From positions 23,004,163 to 23,068,162 of the forward strand of contig NC_031495.1 of NCBI RefSeq assembly GCF_000237925.1: a stretch of 64,000 bases of DNA, read 5' to 3'. The notes under the pieces were generated by a model that made no database searches, was not told the DNA's origin, and saw only the letters and a list, made by a program, of their open reading frames with translations. The position numbers and the translations under genes were made by a program. The DNA comes from Schistosoma mansoni (Eukaryota; Platyhelminthes; Trematoda; Strigeidida; Schistosomatidae). Position 1 is the stretch's first letter. Each line of letters starts with the position of its first letter. This document shows, in pieces, positions 46,439 through 59,494 of the stretch.

Positions 46439-48860
46439 GTCTGCGAAGTCCAAATCATCTAATTGATTCCGAGATGTCCATTATATTCAGTGCTTCGCCT
46501 CATATGTCGAGGTCTTCATATTCTAGTCAATCACTAGAAGAAAGAGGAAGGGAGGGAGTAGATAGCCTTGTCTGACTCCGGTCCTTACTGGAAATGCATC
46601 TGCCAGCTGTCCTCCATGCACCACCTTACACTGTAGTCCGTCGTATGAGTTTCGGATAATGTTGACAATCTTCCCAAGAACTCCATAGTGTCGAAGAATT
46701 CTCCATAATGTTCTCCTGTCCACACTATCAAACGCCTTCTCATAGTCAATGAAGTTGATTTATAGTAACAAGTTCCTCTCAACTGATTGTTCCACGATGA
46801 TCCATGGTATCACAATTTGGTCTGTGCACGACCAATCCTTACAGAATCCAGCCTTTTGATCTCGAAGTTGGGCGTCTACTGTGTCTTTAATCCGATTCAG
46901 CAACACTCTGTTGAAAAATCTTCCTGGTACTGACAACAGTGTGATGCCTCTGTAATTCTCACATTTGCTCAGATCTCCCTTCTTTGGTATCTTGATGAGG
47001 CATCTTTCTTTTCAGTCCGTTAACACTTGTTCTTCATCCCATAATTTACTGAAGAGAAGATGAAGCATGTTCGCAGTTACTACAATGTCTGATTTGAGTG
47101 CTCCAGATGGTATATTATCAGGTTCTGCCGCTTTCCCACTCTTGATTTGTCCGATGGCCATCTTGACTTCTTCGACCGTTGATGTAGTGACATCTATAGG
47201 AAGGTCAGTGTGTGCCGCTTCAATGTCCGGCTGATTTAATGGAGCTGGCTTATTCAGCAGTTCCTAGAAGTATTCTGCCCATATTTTCCTCTGTTATTGA
47301 ATCTCCATGATTGTCTTTCCTTCTTTGTCCTTGACGGGTCTCTCTGACTTACTGTATTTACCTGCTAGTTTCTTCGTTGTATCATATAGTTGTTTCATTT
47401 TCCCTTCTCTTGCAGCTTTTTCCGCCGTCGTTGCTAGTTCTCCCATGTATTTCTGCTCGTCGCCTCTAATGCTTTTCTTCACTTCCTTGTTTGCTTCTGC
47501 GTAGTCTGCTTGCAGCTTGACCTTCTCTGCTCGTGTTCGACTGTTGTTAATTGCTGTCTTCTTGTTCTTCCTTTCTTCAATCTTGTCCAGGATTCCCATA
47601 GAGATCCATTCCTTATGATGATACTTCTTAGGACCCAGAACCTCCTGACACGTTGGAGTTATTGCTTCTTTGATCCCTTTCCAGTTGTCCTCCATCGTAG
47701 TTTCTTGTTCTCTCAGTAGATCCTGTAAAGCTTGGAACCTGTTGTTGACAATTATCTTGAATTCGTTGAGCTTGTCACTATCTCGAAGGAAGGCTGTATT
47801 GAACCTTTGTAATGCTGTTCTCCAAGTTGTTCAGTATTTCTTTAGCTTCAGTTTCATCTTGGTCACAACCAGGTGGTGATCTGAAGCTATGCTAGTTCCT
47901 CTCCTGGTTCTCACATCTTCCATTATCCTTCGGAATGTTTAGTTGATACAAATATAATCTATCTGGTTCTCTGTGGTATGGTCTGGCGAGATCCATGTAG
48001 CTTTGTGTATTCATTCGTGTGGAAATATTGTACCGCCTATAACCAATTTGTTGAATGCACATAGATTTGCAAATCTCTCCCCATTTTCATTTCTCTCTCC
48101 CAGTCCATGTCGTCCAATTATATCTTCATATCCGGTGTTGTCCACTCCGACTTTGGAGTTTAGACCTTCCAACAGGATGGTGAGGTCCTTTTATGGGCGC
48201 TTCGCTATGATCGATTGCAGCCTCTCATAGAACTGATTTTTATCAGCGTCGTTGCTATGATTGGTGGGTGCATAACATTGGATAACATTCATTGTGATCC
48301 CCTCCTTCTTTGTTTTGAAGGATGGTTTAATGGTCCTGGCTCCGTGAGATTCACATCCTACAAGTGCATTTTGTGCTTCTCTGGACAGCATTAGAGCAAT
48401 TCCCTGAGTGTGTGGAGCATTTTCCTCTTTGTGACCAGAGTACAGTAGCATCTCTCCTGTATCTAGCCTTTGCTATCCAGCTTGGGTCCAATGGGTCTCT
48501 CTGATTCCAACTACTGCCAATTTGTATCTCCTCATTTCTATTGCTATTTGACTGGTCTTCCCTGTCTCCCACATTGTTCGGACGTTCCATTTACCGATAA
48601 AAATTGTTGCTCTGGTTGGTAGAAGGGGCATCGGCCTCGTAACTTCCGAAGAATCTCGGCTTTCATTATGAGGCGTCATAATTCTTCTTTCAACGCCCAG
48701 GGGCAGAGTTTAAATGGTTTGAATATTTTTTTTTCTGGTTAGTGTTTTTTAGCGAGTTGGTTTTCTACAGGATGGGGTCTCTAACCCCATGCCCAACCCT
48801 CCTTCTTTACCCGGGTTGGCACCGGTAGTAACTCTAGAAAAGCTGCAGGCGGATTTACGT
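45671..48860 (-). mobile_element. RTE-like LINE relic, near full length (copy 1)
   Basis: Minus-strand order: a 5' region with a hairpin-forming repeat (about 48860-48720), endonuclease start 'FIGKWNVRTMWETGK' (48620), 'LYSGHKEENAPHTQG', 'MNVIQCYAPTNHSNDADK', linker and coiled segment (47695-47294), RT with 'VRTGVRQGYLLPPFLFLLVID' (46540-46600), and the C-terminal '[14 protein letters not shown]' end. Frames break many times (at least five), so it is dead. The 3' end carries TAAG-type repeats. It is a different family from the SR2-like element; the KWNVRTM and LGHxLR motifs are RTE type. Confidence 0.8.
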
Positions 48861-50724
48861 TATCAATATACCAGCTTCCATAGGTATGTAGCTGTTAATT
48901 GGAGGTTTGAAGATGCAAACACGATTAAACTAAACTTATTTCAAACCTAGCCGTTGATATATAGAGCAGATCGTTACACTTAGGTAGGTGACAGATCGTA
49001 AACATACATGTTAATGGCCAACTCTAATGGTATTTTATGACTTCAAAGTTTCTTAAAGTTTAGATTTTATGAGAGCATTTCTCATTGCAATATCGTGCCA
49101 CGGAAGTACACTTGTCTTCCGGATACTCATCCTTCCAACATTGTTGTTTAAGTTAAAACTCACAGTAAACTTTCACCAGAATCGCACATGTCAAGCAGAA
49201 TTTATCACGACTGCGTCTTTCTCGCAACGTGATTTGCTTCTTTCATATTAGCAATCTTTTAGTCTGAAGTCTTAGCAATCGATCTCTTAACTGTAGAATC
49301 ATTTACTTATTGTATTTGGGTGACAATTCTGTTTAATGAAATTGCTAACTAGTTATAGGATGAGTTTTTCTCCTTTGGACGGAAAATTCTGCCTCAGAAT
49401 TGGTCATGGTCAAACCTCAGTCTATCCATAGGAAGCAGAATAGTTAAACTCATTGGCCACTTCGGGTTTCTCGAAAGTCCCATTGGCTCCAGAGGACTAA
49501 TTGCTGATAAGATATTAAAATGTATATGGTAAACTTGTTTAGAATTCGTTAATGCAGGGAAGATGTATTTCCGTTGATGATAAGGATATTACGCTACTCA
49601 ACGGTCCTTTTATGCATATAAAAGTGTGAAATATGGCTTATGGAGGAAGTAAATATGAGTAAGTTGTAAATTTTTCATTAAAAGCGCTTTACATTTGTAG
49701 TGTATGGCTTGGCCACAGAGTAAGTAACATTCAAGTCAGGAGTGAAGTATTAATAAAACGGAGAGCTCATGAATCAATTCATAAATATTCAACCAATGAG
49801 ACAGATATGTTTTTTGTTTACTTAGCCATAGCCTGTTTAATATACAATACTGGAATTAGACAACCTTTTATTTTATAATTGAAGAGAATCGCTGTCATAA
49901 AATAACTAGATCTTCTAACAAAATGTGACAGAATAACGCACATCTGGTAAACTAGTAGAAAGAAATAGCTTTATTTGTTTGGTCACAACTACTTTTTATT
50001 ACCTCTAAAGATAAATCTAAATAAACAAACAAAATGTAATATTAAGAGAAAGTGCTATATAAACCATAAAGGCGCCAGTTTGAACCAATTAAATATATTG
50101 TCATGAAGCTAGGACATCAAATTCGTAAATACTTCAAAAGAACAAAAGAATAGGTTTCCATTTTGAAAATAAAAAAAAACGAGCATCAGAATATTTCAGT
50201 CATCAATAAACTACTTTGTAAACTGACTTCATTTTCACTCTCAATTAAACAGAAAATCTAAACAAAATTATAAATTTTAGAAATATTTTTTTTTTTAAAT
50301 GGTTGTTTTGCGCTATCTCTTCTGAATACATGATAGTATCAATGTATAAATGAAGTTGACTGAATATTTTTGTTAAAATATTGAAACTGAATAAATCTTC
50401 AATTAGTTGATAATAAAATAATAATTATATACGAACGTTCCTCATCGTTATTTTTCACAAGATTCAATGAAAGTCTGGATCATGTCTTTCTCAAGTATCT
50501 TACTCAATACTGGTCATAATTATGCTTTAGCTTTATTTTAAACTAATCAGTACTTCAGTTCATTATGAAAATGTTTCCCCATATTAAACTTGTAAGCGGG
50601 ACAAGCTAATGCTGTTGAAATACTAGTCTATAAATTAATGTGTAAATTATTAGAAAATAAGTTATTGAACGCTATCTGGCACTTTCAACAAACTACACCT
50701 TATAGGTTCATGATTGACAATACT
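48861..50724. other. Intergenic, no gene recognised
   Basis: About 1.9 kb of AT-rich sequence between the two LINE relics, with only short frames. Confidence 0.4.
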
Positions 50725-53700
50725 TACTTACTTACGCCTGTTACTCCCAATGGAGCATAGGCCGCTGACCAGCATTCTCCAACCCACTCTGTCCTCCGCC
50801 TTCCTTTCTAGTTTTATACAATTTTTGTTCATTCTTCTCATGTCTGTTTCCATTTCTGAGTGTAATGTGTTCTTTGGTCTTTCTCTTCTCCTTTGGCCCT
50901 CAGGATTTTATGTGAGGGCTTGTCTTGTGACGCAGTTGGGTGATCTCCTCAATGTGTGTCCTATCCACTTCCAGCGCTTCTTCATGATTTCTTCCTCTGC
51001 TGAAATCTGGTTTGTTGTCTCCCACAATAGCTTGTTGCCGATAGTGTCTGGCCAACGGATCCGAAGTGTTCTGCATAAGCAATTGTTAATAAACACTTGT
51101 ATCTTTTGGATGATGGCTTTCGTAGATCTCCAGGTTTCCACCCCATACAGTAGAACTGTCTTGACATTTGTATTGAAATTTCTGATCTTGGTGTTGGTTG
51201 ACAATTGTTCTGAGTTCCAGATGATCTTCGGTTGTAAATATGCTGCTCTTGCTTTGCAAATACGCGCCCTCACATCTGCATCTGATCCACTGTGTTCACC
51301 AATGATGCTGCCCAGATATGTAAGGGTTTTTACATCCTCCAAAGCTTCTCCGTCAAGTGTGATTTGATTGGTGCATGCTGTGTCCTATCAGCGAATCTAC
51401 TTTTTACCTTTATGTGTGTTGAGACTTACTGCTGTTACACTGGTCGTCTTCTGAATTTGTTGTTGCGTGTGCGATAAAAGAGCAAGATCATCTGCAAAGT
51501 CTAAATCGTCCAGCTGCATCCTAGTTGTCCATTGTATCCCCTGCTTCCCTCCAGGTGTTGACGTCTTCATGACCCAGTCGATCATCAGGAGAAAGAGAAA
51601 GGGTGAGAGTAAGCAACCTTGCTTAACACCGGTCTTTACCTCGAATGATTCGGCGAGTTGTCCTCTATGAACGACTTTGTAGTTTAATACATCATAATAA
51701 TCCAGTATGATATTGACTATCTTCTCAGGTACGCCGTAGTGTCGAGGAAGCCTCCATAGTGTTGTCCTATCCACTCTATCAAATGCTTTCTCGTAGTCAA
51801 TGAAGTTGATGTAGAGTGATAAATTCAATTCAATTGATTGTTCCACAATGATCCACAGAGTTGCGATTCGGTCTGTACACGATCGATCCTGACAGAATCC
51901 AGCCTGTTGGCCTCGAAGTTTGACGACTACGGAGTCCTTCATGCTGTTTAACAACACCCTGTTGAAGACTTTTTCTGGTATTGAGACAAGAGTGATGCCT
52001 CCATAATTCTCACACCTGCTGAGATCACCTTTCTTTGGTATCTTGATGAGTTATCCTTCTTTCCAGTCCATCGGCACTTCTTCTTCATCCCAAATCTTAC
52101 TGAAGAGAATGTGGAGTATCTTCGCAGTTGCTGCTACATCTGGTTTCAGTGCCTCTGCTGGAATGTTGTTTGGTTCGCCACTTTCGGGCTCTTAATTTGT
52201 CTGATGGCTATACTGATCTCTTCAATTGTTGGTGGGCCAACATCGATTGGGAGGTCCGTGGGGGCTGTTTCGATGTCGGGTGGGTTTAGTAGAGCTGGTA
52301 GATCCAAGAGTTCTTTGAAGTGTTCTACCCATCTGTTCCGTTGTTCTTCAATGTTGGTGATTACCTTGCCTTCCTTGCTTTTCTTTGGTCGTTCTGGTTT
52401 ATTACGGTAATATCCAGAGTATTTCTTTGTTATATCATACAATTGTTTCATGTTTCCTTCTCTTTCAGCCTTTTCCTCTGTCACTGCTGAATCTTTCACA
52501 TATTTACGTTTGTCGACTCTGATGCTCCTCTTCACTTGCTTGTTTACTTCTTTGTATTCGGCTTGTGCCTTGGCTTTTTCTGTTCTTGTTCGGCTGATAT
52601 TGATTGCTGCCTTCTCGTTCTTCCTTTCTCGAATCTTATCCAGTGTATCAACAGTGACTTATTCCTTGTGGTGGTGATTTTTTTTGCCCAAAACCTCATG
52701 GCATGTTGAAGTGATTGCCTCTTTTATCCCTTTCTAGTTGCTCTCCATATTAGTTCCCTCTCCATTGAGTAGATCATGAAAGGCCTGAAACCTGTTGCTG
52801 AGGGCTATCTTGAATTTGTCGAGTTTGTCAGTATCCCGAAGGAAAGCCGTATTAAACTTTTGTGATGTTGTCCGCCCAGTTGTCCAGTGCTTCTTAAGTT
52901 TTAATTTCATCATCAGCAAATGATGATCTGATGCCATATCAGCTCCTCTCCTGGTTCTCACATCCTCCATCGTCTTCATGAACTTTTTGTTGGTGCAGAT
53001 ATGGTCGATTTGGTTCTGCCTAGTGTGGTCCGGTGAAGTCCATGTGGTTTTGTGAATGCGTTTGTATGGGAATATTGTTCCGCCTATGGCCAGTTTATTG
53101 AAGGCACATAGGTTTGCAAATTTCTCACCATTTTCGTTCTTTTCTCCCAGTCCATGTCGTCCCATGACGTTTTCGTATCCAGTGTTGTCCATTCCAACCT
53201 TGGCATTGAAATCTCCCATCAGAATGGTCAGGTCCTTTGTTGGGCACTTCTCAACGATTGAACTCAGCCTATTGTAGAATTGATCTTTAACGTCTTCTTT
53301 GTAGTCGTTGGTCGGCGCATAGCATTGGATGACGTTCATTGTAATGCCCTCTTTCTTTGTTTTGAAAGAGACTTTGATGATCCTAGGTCCATTGGATTCT
53401 CATCCTATAAGTGCATTTTGTGCTTGTTTGGATAGCATCAATGCAACTCCTTGTGTATATGGGGCATTTTCTTCTTCATGGCCGGAGTATAACAGAAGAT
53501 CCCCTGAAGATAGTCGTTGTTGTCCAACCTGCGTCCAATGTGTTTCACTGATTCCAAGCACCTTCACGTTGCATCTTTTCATTTCTGTAGCAATTTGGAT
53601 GACTCTCCCGGTATCCCAAGTTGTACAGAAATTCCATGTACCTAATTTATGATTCCTCGGGTTGTCAGAAGAGGCATAGGCCTCGTGACTTTCGAAGGAA

Positions 53701-53915
53701 CTCGGCTTACATCATGAGACGTCATGACTCTTCTAAATGAAGATCTTCCGACTCCCAGGGCAGAGTTTAAATGGTTTGAATATTTTTTTCTGGTTAGCGT
53801 TTTTTGGCGAGTTAGTTTTCTACGGGATGGGGTCGCTAACCCCATGCCCAACCCTCCACTTTTATCTGGGTTTGGGACCTGCAGTAGCCCACGGTGGGAC
53901 TACAGGCAGAGTTAT
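50725..53915 (-). mobile_element. RTE-like LINE relic, near full length (copy 2)
   Basis: Same family and layout as 45671-48860. Endonuclease is about 53640-52735 ('ILMGDFNAKVGMDNTG', 'NQIDHICTNK', 'ASDHHLLMMKL'). The RT shows 'QQAGFCQDRSCTDRI', 'INFIDYEKAFDRVDR', 'VKTGVKQGCLLSPFLFLLMIDW' and 'LDFADDLALLSH' (51957-51397). The C-terminal tail is 51342-50908. The RT box is FADD. There are about five frame breaks. It is somewhat better kept than copy 1, and the two differ at many positions, so they are separate insertions. Confidence 0.82.
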
Positions 53916-55600
53916 TAACAGTACTTGGGAGAAAATTACAATACACAATTTGTCCAAAGTGAGGACTTTGCTTTAAGCATAGAAATAGATTACTTTGTTT
54001 TTATCAAAAAGCTAGTTATGTTCCTCTTCGTAATTAAGGTTCATAATCTATTAGGACTTTATCTAACTTGTGATTTTGAAGTGGTATTGCTTTTTGGCAA
54101 GAAGTTATCAATTTGCCTTATTTCAGATGGCCTCTAGAATACACTGAAAGAGTGTATTTAACGACTGAACTTAAGTTAAAATATCATCCCTAGGAAAGTG
54201 AGGAGCATTTTAAACAGTTTATAAACTATTTAACTAGACAAAATATAAACACGGCTTATACTATATCAGATCAATTGTCCATCGTATGATTTCGAAAGCA
54301 GGTTATTTTAAATCGAAATACACACTAGAAATTACACAAATATTGATCTTGAAATAGCTCTCAAAGTTAAGTATAGCATTTTTCGAAGTGTTGTATTAGT
54401 ATAGCAGATAATTACTTCAACTACCTTGTTTCCTATGACCTACTGTACCAATGACAAATCCAAGATTAAAAACGTTTGTTAATATTTGAACGATCAACTC
54501 TACAAAAGTTGGAAGTTTAGAATGAAATTATATTTGTAAAAATTTTCTGTACAAGGCACCTTTCTTTGAAATTGTTCGATTCCACTTTCTGATACTGCTA
54601 TAAATATAGTTTCCTTTTAAAAGTGTCACAGTGTGACAGTTGCTTCATTTAAAGTTAATCTTCTTAAACAATAACGTACAGAATTTAAGTTTATGTTTTA
54701 TAACTTTCATCTACTCTTATCTGCGTATCAACTTGTTATTGTTTAGTGGCAAAAATTAATACCCCACGTCAGGATCAGTCCTAGTAGGTTCCAAACTTTC
54801 ACTGAGCTAAATAATTGGACTCCGATGGGAATTGTAGCTGACGGAAGACCTGTTGAACTTTGAATTGTATTGGCAGCGTTTTGCTCTATTTGCGGTGTAT
54901 GCTACTTATGTCTGGCAACATAAGTAGCATGTAACACCAAACAGAAGTGAAATGCCTGGTAGCAGAAAGTTGGGGAGATCGAATTGAAGAGAACAGAAAT
55001 GTAAACGGAGATTAACTTTAATAACAACAGGAATGGAGAAGTTTGTAAGAGACAATTGATGAAAGATGTACAGATGAAGGTTTTAGCATACATAAAGAAA
55101 GATTGACAGCAGATGTGCTGTATATATGATCGAATAAGAACAGCCTGAATAGAAAGGATGGTATTCAGCTAGCAACTACTTGGCAAATATTCGTTAACAG
55201 GTAATTGGATCCTTTCTCTATCCAACCTGTTTATTCCACATGCATCGTTATTGTGACTGAAATTGGTGTGGGTTATTTAAGCAATACAATTATGTATTTG
55301 ATGACCCTCATTTTACATACACATCGACGATTCAGAAACAGTTTTTCAACTTTCAACTTGCACTTTTATTTATTCCTTTATGTAAAACATTAACACCGAA
55401 TATTAATCATTAATAACTCAATCTTGCACATACATTCTTCCCGATAGACTTTTAATACAATAAATTCCAAAATCAATACTAGTAAGTTAAATGCTATCGT
55501 ATTTACTAAAGTCAGCATCTAAATATGATTGAATTAGCACAATATAGATTTGAGTTGATTGTTAAATACTATATATTTCTTTGATGATCTTGATTTCGAT
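53916..55600. other. Intergenic, no gene recognised
   Basis: About 1.7 kb, AT rich. An inverted 'ctacttatg...cataagtag' pair near 54902-54930 forms a small hairpin. Confidence 0.4.
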
Positions 55601-55660
55601 TATTATCCTGAAGAAGTCTAGACAAGTTTGCTGGACGAAACGTTGGAATTATTTAAATTT
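55590..55660 (+). ncRNA. Hammerhead-like motif, Penelope-type (tentative)
   Basis: CTGAAGA (55608-55614) fits the CUGANGA core. GTCTAG (55616-55621) pairs with CTGGAC (55631-55636) as a six-pair stem II. GAAA follows at 55637-55640. Stem III and the cleavage triplet were not placed. Hammerheads of this minimal kind are known from Penelope-like elements, one of which left a scrap at 41885. Confidence 0.4.
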
Positions 55661-55944
55661 CAATCTCTGAGATTATTTCAGATATAATTTTCAATTATAA
55701 TGACTTCTCCATACTCGGAGCCCAATTTTTGTCAAACTATTCGTTCTAATATTGACGATTATTCGTATAGATTATTTTATATATGGCTTTCATATTCTAC
55801 GAAGACATTCGGTAATTTTGTATTAAACAAAAAAATTCAAAAATGAAGAATATTTGAGCGAACAATAGTTCGGATGTGTTATAACGTCATATCGTTCTTT
55901 CGTATACTGACAGTTGTACTGAACGTCCGTTCGGGCATTGTTAA

Positions 55945-56135
55945 TGCAACAGTTTGGGCACCTGGGCAGTATCACAGGCCTCACACAAATCGAATGAGAT
56001 TTGTGAGGCGCATATATATCTGGTGCCTCCTTGTACCAATATTTATGTATATTAAAGATTCCCATTGTGAAAATTAGAACAACACATGTAAGCGAACAAT
56101 TGTTTTCAATTAGATCGTCATCAGGCTTTACTCTA
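55945..56135. repeat. Dispersed repeat pieces next to the second gap
   Basis: 55950-56045 repeats the end of 42466-42990. 56078-56130 is the reverse complement of 57005-57060 (the 'gcctgatgatg...gaaaacaattgtt' segment). Two repeats joined or overlapping. Confidence 0.6.
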
Positions 56136-56139
56136 ATAT

Positions 56140-56339
56140 NNNNNNNNNNNNNNNNNNNNNNNNNNNNNNNNNNNNNNNNNNNNNNNNNNNNNNNNNNNNN
56201 NNNNNNNNNNNNNNNNNNNNNNNNNNNNNNNNNNNNNNNNNNNNNNNNNNNNNNNNNNNNNNNNNNNNNNNNNNNNNNNNNNNNNNNNNNNNNNNNNNNN
56301 NNNNNNNNNNNNNNNNNNNNNNNNNNNNNNNNNNNNNNN
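56140..56339. other. Assembly gap (200 N) with flanking (GTTT)n
   Basis: Exactly 200 N. The right flank (56358-56395) is a GTTT/GTGT-rich microsatellite, which may explain the failed assembly. Confidence 0.95.
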
Positions 56340-56574
56340 TATTGAGTCAATGTATCTGTGTGTGTGTTTGTTTGTTTATTTGTTTGTTTGAGTGTATGTG
56401 CATTTGGTTGTTTAAAAATATAGTTGTGGATTACTATACTACTGAATAGAAGTGAATGATTCAGTCGCTTAACAATTGTTGTTCCAATATTTATGTGTTT
56501 AAATAAATATAATAAATATTTTCCAAAGGCCAAAATAAGGCATGTATTAATGAATTTAACAATGCTATATGTAA

Positions 56575-56765
56575 TTTAGTAGTTGAGTTCATGAGTCAAT
56601 TGAAGCCAAACCACCATGGGAAAGCTAGAAGCATAGGACGGCCATCTCGCCCTAATGTGGTACTCCTCAGCAGTGCGCATCCACGACCCTGCCCCGTGGG
56701 ATTCGAACCCAGGACCTACCGGTCTCACGCGAGAACGCCTAACCTCTAGACCACTGAACCGGCAT
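56575..56765 (-). mobile_element. tRNA-derived SINE
   Basis: On the minus strand a tRNA-like head runs from about 56763. It has an A box TGGTCTAGAGG (56753-56743) and a perfect B box GGTTCGAATCC (56709-56699), 33 bp apart, as in Pol III type 2 promoters. The acceptor arm does not close and the sequence goes on into a shared tail ending at 56575 ('catgaactcaacta'), which recurs at 56967-57010. So it is a SINE, not a tRNA gene. Confidence 0.75.
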
Positions 56766-56966
56766 TCAACGGTGTTAATGTCTAACTTCAAACAATCCAC
56801 GAAATTGAGCCATCATCCACCATTGTCTTCGGTGAGCTACTATCTCACAACAGACCCGGGTGAACTCCACTGCTTCTCACTAGAACTGCAGGAAATACCT
56901 CGAAGCTAGTCACTAGTGAGCATATGATAATTAATATCAGAAAAGGGTTTTTTGGAGATCATAGTT

Positions 56967-57065
56967 ATTTAATAGTTGAGTTCATGAGTCAACTGAAGCT
57001 AGACCGCCATGGAAAACCTGTAGAGCCTGATGATGAAGTTATTGAAAACAATTGTTTGCTTAATT
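56967..57065 (-). repeat. SINE tail copy
   Basis: About 40 bp ('gttgagttcatgagtcaa') equal the tail of the SINE at 56575-56640, followed by the 'gcctgatgatg' segment also found inverted at 56078-56130. Confidence 0.6.
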
Positions 57066-59494
57066 ATTTTTCATTTTTGAAAATTCTATGGGGATTTTTA
57101 AACGAAAAATTCGTCCTTCCCACCTAAGTTCTCGTCCACTTCATATTAACTGATTTCAGAAGAGAATGACAAAATGATAATTCTGTGCAGTGATTGGATA
57201 CTGAACAACCAAAACTGAATGCAGAATGATCCTTGTTTACATCTTTTTTTGTAATTGGCGAGAGAATCTGGCTTTAGATAGCTTAGATAGCCTTCCAGCC
57301 TAACTAAATCAGTTTTGACCAGATTACTTGCGATAAGCATGTTTTAAACAACAAAAAGACTGACGAACATTTGTGTCTTAGTGGAATTTGCTAACTATAA
57401 GAAAGTCTCTGTCTAGGTACAGAACTCACCTTAGAATTAACACTATCAGGACCATTTCCATTATGCGACAATTTGTTTGACCAAGCACTCTGGTGATAAC
57501 CCTTAATTTCGGAATTCCTCGAACTATGCAGAGTTCTACTGCGAATAATCTTGGAAATGAGAGACTAATTGATTCTATTCTACTTTTTATGTCAGCCAGT
57601 TGCTAACTGTGTCAAGTAGGCCTGCTTGATTGCCATTGTATATTTCTAATTGGGAAGTCAGTCAAATATAAATGATAATCATGTAATTGGTGTCTATCAG
57701 ATTTAATACAATTACTCACTTTTATTGATAGAAATCTATTTAAGAAAAGTTAGGCCTTAATTTTCCTCAGTAAATTACGATCAGGAAGTAAACAGTTTAT
57801 ACAAACGTGTGATATTAGTTAGAGCAACTGAAAACATTGAATTGCTGTTGTTGCCGTTTTAAAATCTTATTGCTTTTTTAAAACTTCATACCAAAACTGA
57901 ATTAGTTTTAATTAGAACCATTTAAACTCCTTTCAGATAGTTAAAAAAAACTACCAAAATTTCATGCAACTTATACTTTTCTCCACAAGTATTATCCAAA
58001 AGAATAATGAAAATCACTTGATTTTCATCTCATTGAATACTTTAAAGAAAGACGATACATACAAAAAATTAATTAAATTTCTACGATTGTAATAAACAAA
58101 AGCAAAAAAGAAAGAGTAGTAGGTGAAAAAAAAGTAATTTCTTTTATACTACCCTTATTCACTTTACAATCTCTTCTGTTATTTTTTCTTTTTAACCTTA
58201 CAAATTTTCAAAGATTCAATTGGCATTATTAAAAACAGTTGCCAAAAGTTAATTTATACATCTCCTTTTATTTTTGAACATTGTGTCCAAGATTTGTAGT
58301 TATCGATAAAAACAACTTCATCATACATAAAAATACATCCGTATACATTTATGAATATACAAATAGAAGCTTACAAATAATGATGTGAATTATTGTAAAT
58401 TTTCTACATACTTATACTTTTATTATATAAATATATTATACAAGTAAGATAACAATGAAATACAATAGTTCAATTAAAAATCATATAAGAAATTATTTAT
58501 TTTTTTTAGAAAATAATTAAAAATGAAAATTTAAACAATCAAATGCGAATATTAAATGAAAAGGATAAAAAAAAGAAAAAGAAAGAAAAAGAAAACAATC
58601 AAAAAGAACATTTGATAAAATGTTTCCCCCCTTTTTTTTCCTTTAAATATATTTAACAATCAGTATGGAAAGTGGAAACAAGGAGAAAAAAAAGAAAAAA
58701 AGGGAAAATCATATTCAATCACAATGTATAAAATTCACTGATGCTTAACCTTTTCAAGATACATTAGATACTCATTATTCTTTTCAATGATAATAAAATT
58801 TATATTTACATTTATGAATCATGTTTGATTAAAAGTTTTCGTTGTTTAATTTATTTATAATTTTAAGAAAACATTTAAGAAATATAAACAAGAAAACTGT
58901 TTATTTAAGATGGAAGCACTAAGTTTACTTTTTTTTTAAAAAATGATCCATAAAAAAACAAAACAACAATCAACATTCCATATTTGAAATGTAAACAAGA
59001 ATTCCATACGATTTCAAAGTAATATCGTAATGAAAGTGACAAAAAAAAGAAAAAAGGAAGTAGTTTATAACACAATTAAACAAAATAGGATAATAAAGAA
59101 AACGACAAGGTAATCAATAAATCCAAAAAAAAATAAACAAACAAACATTTGTTTATAAAATAATTCAGTCCGAATTTTGAAAAATCGATTTTTCTTTGAA
59201 AATTAAAGCAGATTTATGATTGTTTAAATTTATTCAACGTACAATATAATAATATTATTGTTTGAACAAGTTATATAGATATATATATGGAAGTGAGCGG
59301 AAAATCATTTGGACCGATTTGGATATAAGGCTTAAATAAGAATCAATTATCATTGTAGAAACTAATAATAAAGTCATTGAATATAGAAACTCATAAATGA
59401 GCATTGTATATTGTTCATCCAAACAAAAATAATAGAAACAAACGAATGAACATTATTTAGTTGTAGAAAAGAAAGAAGCCGAAGAAGAAGAATA
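57066..59494. other. A/T-rich intergenic and probable 3' UTR of the minus-strand gene
   Basis: No gene seen. From about 57900 to 59490 it is very A/T rich with many A runs and A/G tracts (e.g. 58560-58620). The part nearest 59494 is likely the 3' untranslated region of the gene ending there. Several TTTATT (minus-strand AATAAA) candidates exist, so the true end cannot be chosen. Confidence 0.45.

Noticed and set aside
53836-53915. HDV-like ribozyme at the 5' end of the other RTE-like LINE family
   Set aside because: A long simple hairpin forms, but I could not place P1, P2, P3 and a J4/2 strand in HDV order, and the second copy does not keep the same pairs.
56699-56763. A functional tRNA gene on the minus strand
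   Set aside because: A and B boxes are good, but the acceptor arm does not pair and the sequence continues into a repeated tail, so it is a SINE head.
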